The notes under the pieces are model-generated. The model was not told the DNA's origin, did no database searches, and was given only the letters and a program-made list of their open reading frames with translations. DNA of 64,000 nt from Platycnemis pennipes (lineage: Eukaryota > Arthropoda > Insecta > Odonata > Platycnemididae): NCBI GenBank assembly GCA_933228895.1, contig OW121846.1:9207915-9271914 (forward strand). The letters run 5' to 3'. The translations under genes and the position numbers were made by a program. Positions 57,641 to 64,000 of the stretch are shown one piece after another. How positions within the stretch are numbered: position 1 is the stretch's first letter; every line of letters begins with the position of its first letter.

Positions 57641-59788
57641 TTTAGCAACCTCCCCTTGCACCTCCATCTCTCTGTTGCTTTTTTCGTAGTTAATAACCAT
57701 TTCATATACCTTGGGGACTGAGAAGTATCCTTAACTTTAGTGGGGGCGAGTGCCTTTCAGACTAAATCGGACAAGGTTGAAAACCTCTGTTGATGGGGGG
57801 TGGGACACTGTCCTCGACAGGGGCAGTTCAAACTCGATGTTACCGTGAGTATTATCTCCAACTCCTTTGGCCAAAAAATCTGTGAGACCCCAAGCAAGGG
57901 AGACCCTATGGGTAACATACTGATAGTCGCCAAAAAGGGGCTCAGAACTTTGCCTAGTTCAAGAAACAAAACAGGGTGACCAATGCATTCTTTTCAGGGT
58001 CTTCTTAACACATGTTTCACCACACACCATTATGGAAAAGAGTAGACTTATGGAACCAACAGGTTGATTCATAGGTGGAATTTTAGAGCAAAAAGTATAC
58101 CTGAATATGAAAAATAACCCTGTTTTTGAAAAACTGTTGATATTGTTTTGTATCAGCTGAATTCCTGTGCACGTCAAGTGAGGTAGGTATGTGTGACATT
58201 GATTCATGATATAAGGTAAAACTGTTAGAACCAACATAATATTTTATGTTTCTCTATCACCATGTATCATAGTGACTAGATTAGCTTTCAGTCTGTGATT
58301 AGGCTTTAAAATAGAAGTGTAAAGAAGGTAATGAGTTGTGAAAGAAAGCCGGTTTACAATATAATATAAATATATTCAACAGTTTCACAACAGGAGGGAT
58401 CACTCTACTTTGGGTTATGTTTGATTCATAATTTTTAAGAAGCAAGTAAGTCACTTAATAAGTTTGACTCTCAAGAACCAAAAAATTTAGCTCCTACAGC
58501 CATTTGAAGTCTCGGTTTGACTTTCACACCAAAAATGCATTAATAAGCTGGAGCATTGTTGATGACATGGAGAGTATATTATATTGCTATTGCTTGCCCA
58601 GGGAATGTATTTATAGTGTTGGTTACAAGACGTTGAAGTGGTTATAGTGGGTAGCTTGCCCATTTGTGTTATAGCGACTGTGAGAAAAACACGTTTGTAC
58701 TGTTGTGTCAATCTATGTTGCAGAAAGCACCTGATATATACTTGTTAAGAGACTTAACAAGTTAACAGTTAATGCCTTTGGCCCAACAATCACTGTGAAA
58801 CACCAAGGCCACTGTGCTTCTCGGCCACAACTTGTGTACTCACGCCGAGTAGCTTTCTCACGAGTGTTTGTGCTGCCCCTCCTGCGATTGTCATGCACTC
58901 CCCACGACACGATGGAGCCAGTCGAGAGAAATGCGTTCCAGGGTGCGGGTGTGGTTTCAACTCTGCACCACAATTTAATGCTGCATACCTCCCGTAAAAA
59001 TAATCAGACAAAAAACCTGAGATTTGGAGGGTGCGCGCTTTATGCATTCATAATTGTTTCAAAGGATTTTAATCTGATTTATAAATTTGTGTGATTCCCC
59101 TCCTATTCCAAAATTATTCATGTGTCCGAGAGTAAAGTGGGAGGGAAACAAGGTGGTTAACTATCAATAGAACCCCGTGGATAAGTAAACAGCAACAACA
59201 AAGTTAATTGACATTTATCAACAAATCGACAGGTATGAATATGTGTTGGTCACCATGCCAACCAGCTACTCTCTTGATGATAGGGGAAATGTTAAATGAT
59301 TAATTCACCATTATTAAATGACAGCATAGAGAATTTCTCATTATAATATACGCTGTGCCTGATTGCACGTCTCGATGGGTACAAATCTGATGGGAATAGA
59401 TGGTTATTTCACTCATTAGCATCATAGAAATTTCACAAAATCTTCTCACGTTTACAGTAAAATCTAAATTTATCCGTGAATGAACTGTAGGATTGAACAA
59501 GTGGAAAATCTTGCACTTCGCAGCATATTTTCATGACATGTTTAAACTAATGATGGTGTTTCGTGTCACTGCTTAAGGGAGACCACGAAATTATTTTTCC
59601 AGTATTTCTATCTAATCTCAACTACGTTACTGAGATAGTTTCTTGACAACAGAACAGAAGTTACACAATGATTACAACTGTGTTTCTATCAGCCAAATGA
59701 GCTATTTAAGATAACTTTTCCAAAGATCACATGCAACATCTACATGTCAGCCATAAGCCTCATGTGATATTAATATCGACGCAAGTAT
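57641..59788. other. No gene recognised
   Basis: Unassigned DNA. Short minus-strand ORFs at 57757-58237 and a GC-richer stretch at 58790-58960 with ORFs on both strands lack recognisable domains. Confidence 0.4.
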
Positions 59789-59796
59789 CCTACAAC

Positions 59797-60031
59797 CATG
59801 GGCGTAGCCACGGTGGGGCAGGGAGGGGCGCTTGCCCCCCTGGCTCATTAGCCAAATGAAAAATTACAGGTCAACCAGCTAAGGTACCCGTTTACATTAA
59901 ACGAGAGGGAGAAACATAATAAATACAAATTTTATTAAGAAATCTTAATATTTTTCAAGAAGGGGCAAAAACAAACTTGTGTTATGGAACGCTAACTTAT
60001 TTTTGCCCCCCCTGGAGAACATCATGGCTAC
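59797..60031. mobile_element. hAT-like MITE, about 235 bp
   Basis: The left end CATGGGCGTAGCCACGG and right end TTGCCCCCCCTGG...TGGCTACGC are inverted versions of a GCGTAGCCA...GGGGGGGCAA theme common in hAT-type MITEs. The flanks cctacaac (59789) and gctacaac (60032) match at seven of eight positions, as for a hAT TSD. Exact ends may be off by a few bases. Confidence 0.55.
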
Positions 60032-60201
60032 GCTACAACTACAGCAGACTCTCATTATTACAAACAACATTACTATGAAGTTTTAGTTTTTACAAAGCAA
60101 GCCATTGATCCCAACCAAAAAGCTATCCAAATGTATGGTAAAAGAAATGATACATATTATGAAATTTTTGATATGACAGAAGTACAAACCTCAGTCCCGG
60201 T
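60032..60201. other. Spacer between two hAT-like elements
   Basis: Unassigned AT-rich sequence that includes the left TSD (60194-60201) of the next element. Confidence 0.4.
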
Positions 60202-60243
60202 TAGAGATGGGCAACTCAGTAAATTACTGCTGTAATTTTTGTA

Positions 60244-60283
60244 AATTACCGTAATGTATGGAAAACCATACATTACGGTAATT
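60244..60283. repeat. Perfect 18-bp hairpin in the hAT subterminal region
   Basis: AATTACCGTAATGTATGG, loop AAAA, then the exact complement. Confidence 0.9.
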
Positions 60284-60522
60284 CCGTACTCCTTTTTCAG
60301 AAAATTTCTTCCTCACGCAGAAACCATTGGAATGGATGATATTATAATCAAGTAGCTAAAACGATTTTGTTTACAATATGTCCGTGATTAATTTAGAGTA
60401 AAATAACAAATGAACATTGCGCAGAGGTATGTCTTTGGAATGAAAATTTCTCATGGTGTGACAAAAGAGAGGCAAATGGCGTGTTGCTGCCAACCCAGTT
60501 ATAATTTTTTTAATGAGTTATA

Positions 60523-62172
60523 CAGTTGAACACCCTTAATCCGGAAACCCCTAATCCAGGAGCACCCATAATCCGGCAATTTTGCCATGACCAACTATCT
60601 GGTACTTAGTGGAAAATGCCGAAACATTTTTAACCGGAACCAGAACATTCATAACCTGCCGAGATATTATTCTTATATTAATACCGAAATACCATTCTTA
60701 ACGTTAATTTTCCCAGTTCGAGAATCAGAATAATTTAAACATATTAATTTCTGGTCTTTCGTGTACACTGGAATTACACTGGAACTTGAATTAAACATAT
60801 AAATTTGAAGACATCGCCGAGACGGACTACGACTAATTTACAGATCGGCCACTTTCAATGGCGCGTGCATTTTTGATTGACCACTAGAGGTAATATGATA
60901 AAATTATTGGTTGTATCCGTATGTTTCACCCAAAACATGTCTCATCTATACAGTTGTGGCCACAGCATAAAACGTTAACCATCGCAGGAAAAGTGCAAGT
61001 TGTGAAAAAGCTTGACGCCATTGCATCAGTAAAGCGTTTGACTGAAACATACTACGTGGGATCTTCAACAATATAACACATTAAGAAGCTGAAAGAGAAA
61101 AATAATCAAAATTTTACTGTGAAAGTGACACGAAGAAGTAGATAACAGAGAGAAAAACTATGAAAGAAGATTGAAGCACTGATTTAGATAGCCTGGTTTC
61201 GATTACGTCGAAGTGAAGGGCTTAGTTAGTATTTCTGGCCAAATGCTAATGGAGCAGGATAAACTACTTGAGAAATAGACACAATCAATCCAAAACGTGA
61301 TTCGGGAAATTTTACGTGCAGGCAATAGCATTTCACCATCCGTTCTAAAACACGCGTGGTTTAAATTGTGGCCCGCTTTATGGCTTGATAAAGGCGAAAT
61401 ATAAGTGGTGATTTAAAAAATTTCATGTTTCTGAGGATAAAAATATAATGATGGAGTTTGCAAACATCATCCATAACCCTGAATTAAAGGAAATGGAGTT
61501 GGTAAATTTAGACGAAAGGATAGTTGGAGGCCACGATATTCTCATCACATAATATACCATAGATGATGAAATCATTGAAATGGTAATTAACAACAATAAA
61601 TCCGAGTGGGGATGAAGATGATCAGCCTGAAATTGTTGAAGAAAGACTACTATATTGATGATGGTCTTTAAAGAATAATTCAGTCCGGTCGCCCACGGCG
61701 ACGTAGTGATGGGCGGCCATACACACACACGACACCCTCGCATTGGCATTGCGCTGAATCAGCTGATCATAAATCGAGCGGGGTAGGAAATTATGTTACG
61801 CAAAGCAGAGCATAAGAAATATCAAATTTTATACCCTTTTCCAATGACAATATGAAACTTTTAGATGTGCAGCAATAAGCAAAATGCTTAGATTCTGTTA
61901 TTTTCACTCACTGCGCAACTTCGATAATTTTAAATAATAACTTTGTGTAGTAAGAAACCATTTCTTTCTGATTATTCTCAGTAACTCTTTTTAAAATAAT
62001 GTTCAGTAAATGGCAAACGAATATATTTTGTTATAAATAATTGACTCCTTTCAATGAAAACATCCCGGATGTCAGAAATAGACCAGTTGCCATGCATGAC
62101 CCATAATCCAGCAAAATCTCAATTCCGGCATCACCTCGGTCCCGACTGTGCCAGATTAAAGATGCTCAACTT
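60523..62172 (+). mobile_element. Tigger-like element, copy B (decayed, catalytic core missing)
   Basis: TA-flanked ends: CAGTTGAACACCCTTAATCC at 60523 and, inverted, AAGTTGAGCATC at 62172. Inverted relative of 2747-4375. The plus strand preserves KVQVVKKLDAIASVKRLTET (about 60990-61050, CENP-B-type helix-turn-helix), ISGQMLMEQDKLLE (about 61230, second DNA-binding domain), and an acidic C-terminal remnant, YTIDDEIIEMVINNNKSEWG (about 61555-61614). Many stops and shifts interrupt these. The segment between them is too short for a DDE domain. Confidence 0.8.
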
Positions 62173-62383
62173 TAATAGATAAACATCGTGATATGTTTGA
62201 TACAAGTGTCGGCATTTATATCTCAATGCTATTTGAATTCGTTTTGAGTCTTCTGATAAGGATTTGAAGCTCAAAACTTAAATTTACCAGAAAATTATGG
62301 TAATTTTTGAAAATTACCATAATTTACCATGGTAATTTACCTCAATTGAAAATTACGGTAATTTACTCCTCTCTAGTCCTGGT

Positions 62384-64000
62384 CCCAGTGGTTACTATAA
62401 GAACTTCATTAAAAAGTTTGACGCATGAACAGCAGCATTCAGGTGGGTATCCAGTATGCTACATTATAAATCATGAAGCTCTCCCCTGTGTAATGTGTCC
62501 CAGAGCATCAATTACGGTTCTCTTGTCGGTAGGAGATGTCATTCAGCATCCCTGCATATCGTAAGCTACATCTCCATGGAATCATGGTCCCCGCACAGTA
62601 CCAATCACAACAGTCCAGTAGTCTTCGGGAAGATATCAGCCCTCAATGGCATCATTAGAGTTTTTGTTTCACCCCAGGCCTTCATCATAATGGAAAGACA
62701 AAAAGTAACTGCCAGTTGAATTCAGTGGGGCAGAACTGGGCAACCACGAAGTAAGTTTTGCCTGCGATTACTTTTCAAGCAGATGATGTTGAAGCCAATC
62801 CAGAATATTTTTTAATATTATTTTGAAAGGATTTTACTGCTTTAATTCACTGCACTTAATTCGTAATAATGGCTAATATGCTTGTTTTTGTAAAATAGCA
62901 AAAGGTTACTGTTATTTCAGGTTCATCTTTTTTCAATTTAATTTTCATTGAACTATCACCGATAAACGTGATATTTCTAGAATTTTATTACCTCAGTTTT
63001 TATTTAAATGATATCTAATGATTGAGGAAGTTCCAAGCTTCCATGCAATCAGGGTCATTGCAGGCTGATGGAATTCATGTTAAATAAAATGTTAAATGTG
63101 TTAACAAACTCATTTGAACTGCAAATATGACGGCTGTTTGGTGACAGTGAAAATATATGGACATCTATTAACATTTGGACAGTAATTAAACTGTTTCACG
63201 GGAGGGCGGTGCGAAAACTGAATGTTGAAAAGGAATCAGCTTGTGGAAAATGTTAATTCTATAGGCTGAAGTATTGTAGTCGAAATATCATGCAGAATCA
63301 TTTAAGAAAACATTACAGGTCCTACATGATGAAAAATGTTGAAAGATTTGTAGACACTACAAAAATGAATTAAAATAAATATCAGAAATAAAATTAGAAC
63401 CCACCATCTACCCTGTCACAATCAGGGATTCAAATCATATCACTAACACATAATTTAAAAGGGCACGTATGGCAGTATATAATGATCCTCTCTGAAATAT
63501 ACTGTAACAGCAGTGCACTGCCCTGTAATTGAGTTGTTTTTGAGGAATGTTATCCCTCATTTTCCAACTGACGGACTTCTTTACTTGTGAAAATGTTTAT
63601 TGAATATAAATATCCAGTGAGACTTCTGGAATATGGCATAAGAACTGTAAATTATTTTAAATACGTTCATAAAGGGGATTCCAGTTTCACTTTTACGCTA
63701 GCCTTTTAATTAAATTTTTACAAATTTCACAATGTTCAAGTAACTGATGCTTCATAAATGTCAACAACGGTCTCAGTGATTTACTCATCAATCAATCCTA
63801 AAGTGAAATTGGAAATTTTCCGCTAAGTCGTCAGAACCATAATTGCCATGCAGCTATCCTGGGGTACAAAATGCGAAAATCTCCTTTCAACAGAGAACTG
63901 TAATTGACACCCAGCTTGTAATAAAGAATCAATATGAAGTAGAAGAAGAAATCGAATCTCAAGCAGGTGAATTCAGACCTCAGACAGCAGATGAAGACTT
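62384..64000. other. No gene recognised
   Basis: AT-rich DNA; short random ORFs only. No repeat ends identified. Confidence 0.4.

Larger units (their letters stand above)
60202..62375. mobile_element. hAT-like element hosting a nested Tigger element
   Basis: Begins TAGAGATGGGCAAC and ends CTCCTCTCTA (complement TAGAGAGGAG), with GTAAATTACC-rich subterminal repeats on both sides. The flanks gtcccggt (60194) and gtcctggt (62376) match at seven of eight positions. Without the nested Tigger copy (60523-62172) it is only about 520 bp and non-coding, a MITE-sized hAT derivative. Confidence 0.75.

Noticed and set aside
1..64000. CRISPR arrays, bacterial operons, rRNA genes
   Set aside because: No regularly spaced direct repeats with unique spacers, no ribosome-binding-site-spaced ORF clusters and no rRNA-like sequence were seen; composition and splice sites are eukaryotic.

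Overview
The window looks like AT-rich nuclear DNA of an arthropod, most likely an insect with a large, transposon-laden genome. Genes are sparse and split by introns. Known repeat classes take up much of the DNA: hAT, pogo/Tigger-like, PIF/Harbinger-type MITEs, Penelope-like elements (PLE), an RTE-like LINE and tRNA-derived SINEs. There are no operons, bacterial signals or CRISPR arrays. The arthropod call rests on this repeat mix and on one CNOT6/twin exon; the species cannot be told.

Host genes. Two pieces are well supported, both on the minus strand. One is a leucine-rich-repeat exon of the CCR4-NOT deadenylase CNOT6/CNOT6L (Drosophila twin) at 43239-43414, with good splice sites. The other is a GC-rich, intronless-looking 157-codon ORF at 38051-38524 inside a CpG-rich island; I do not recognise it. 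Two short minus-strand candidate exons (10049-10117, 22991-23064) and a 116-codon ORF (84-434) are weaker. The rest of the single-copy DNA reads as intron or intergenic sequence.

Region by region. 0-6.4 kb: unassigned DNA, a decayed Tigger-like element (copy A, 2.7-4.4 kb) and a dispersed repeat with nuclear-receptor-like DR1 sequences. 6.4-9.5 kb: an old hAT element holding two inverted copies of a CAGTAAG-ended MITE. 11-13.4 kb: a PLE terminal palindrome, a tRNA-SINE with target-site duplication (TSD) and an inverted PLE reverse transcriptase (RT) fossil. 14-26 kb: mostly unassigned, with tRNA-like or SINE pieces at 18.1 and 20.3 kb. 26.6-30.2 kb: a PIF-type MITE, a second PLE RT fossil and a second PLE palindrome. 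31.0-32.6 kb: a hAT with TSD. 34.0-36.1 kb: a 5'-truncated LINE copy, a second PIF-type MITE and a pogo/Tigger fossil lacking its catalytic core. 38-39.5 kb: the CpG island gene and a near-perfect 140-bp foldback. 40-45.6 kb: a Tigger-like element, the twin exon and a 2-kb element with terminal inverted repeats (TIRs). 51.3-52.0 kb: a long inverted repeat. 52.3-56.9 kb: a broken Tigger transposase split by a full-length RTE-like LINE with a perfect 11-bp TSD and one premature stop. 56.9-57.6 kb: second copy of the DR1-bearing repeat. 59.8-62.4 kb: a small hAT-like MITE and a hAT-like element containing Tigger copy B.

Much of what can be read here is the history of nested insertions: LINE into Tigger, Tigger into hAT, MITE into hAT, SINE next to PLE. 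Several Tigger-like copies keep fragments of the DNA-binding domain but have lost the catalytic core. No transposon gene in the window appears intact; the LINE at 53.15-56.56 kb comes closest.
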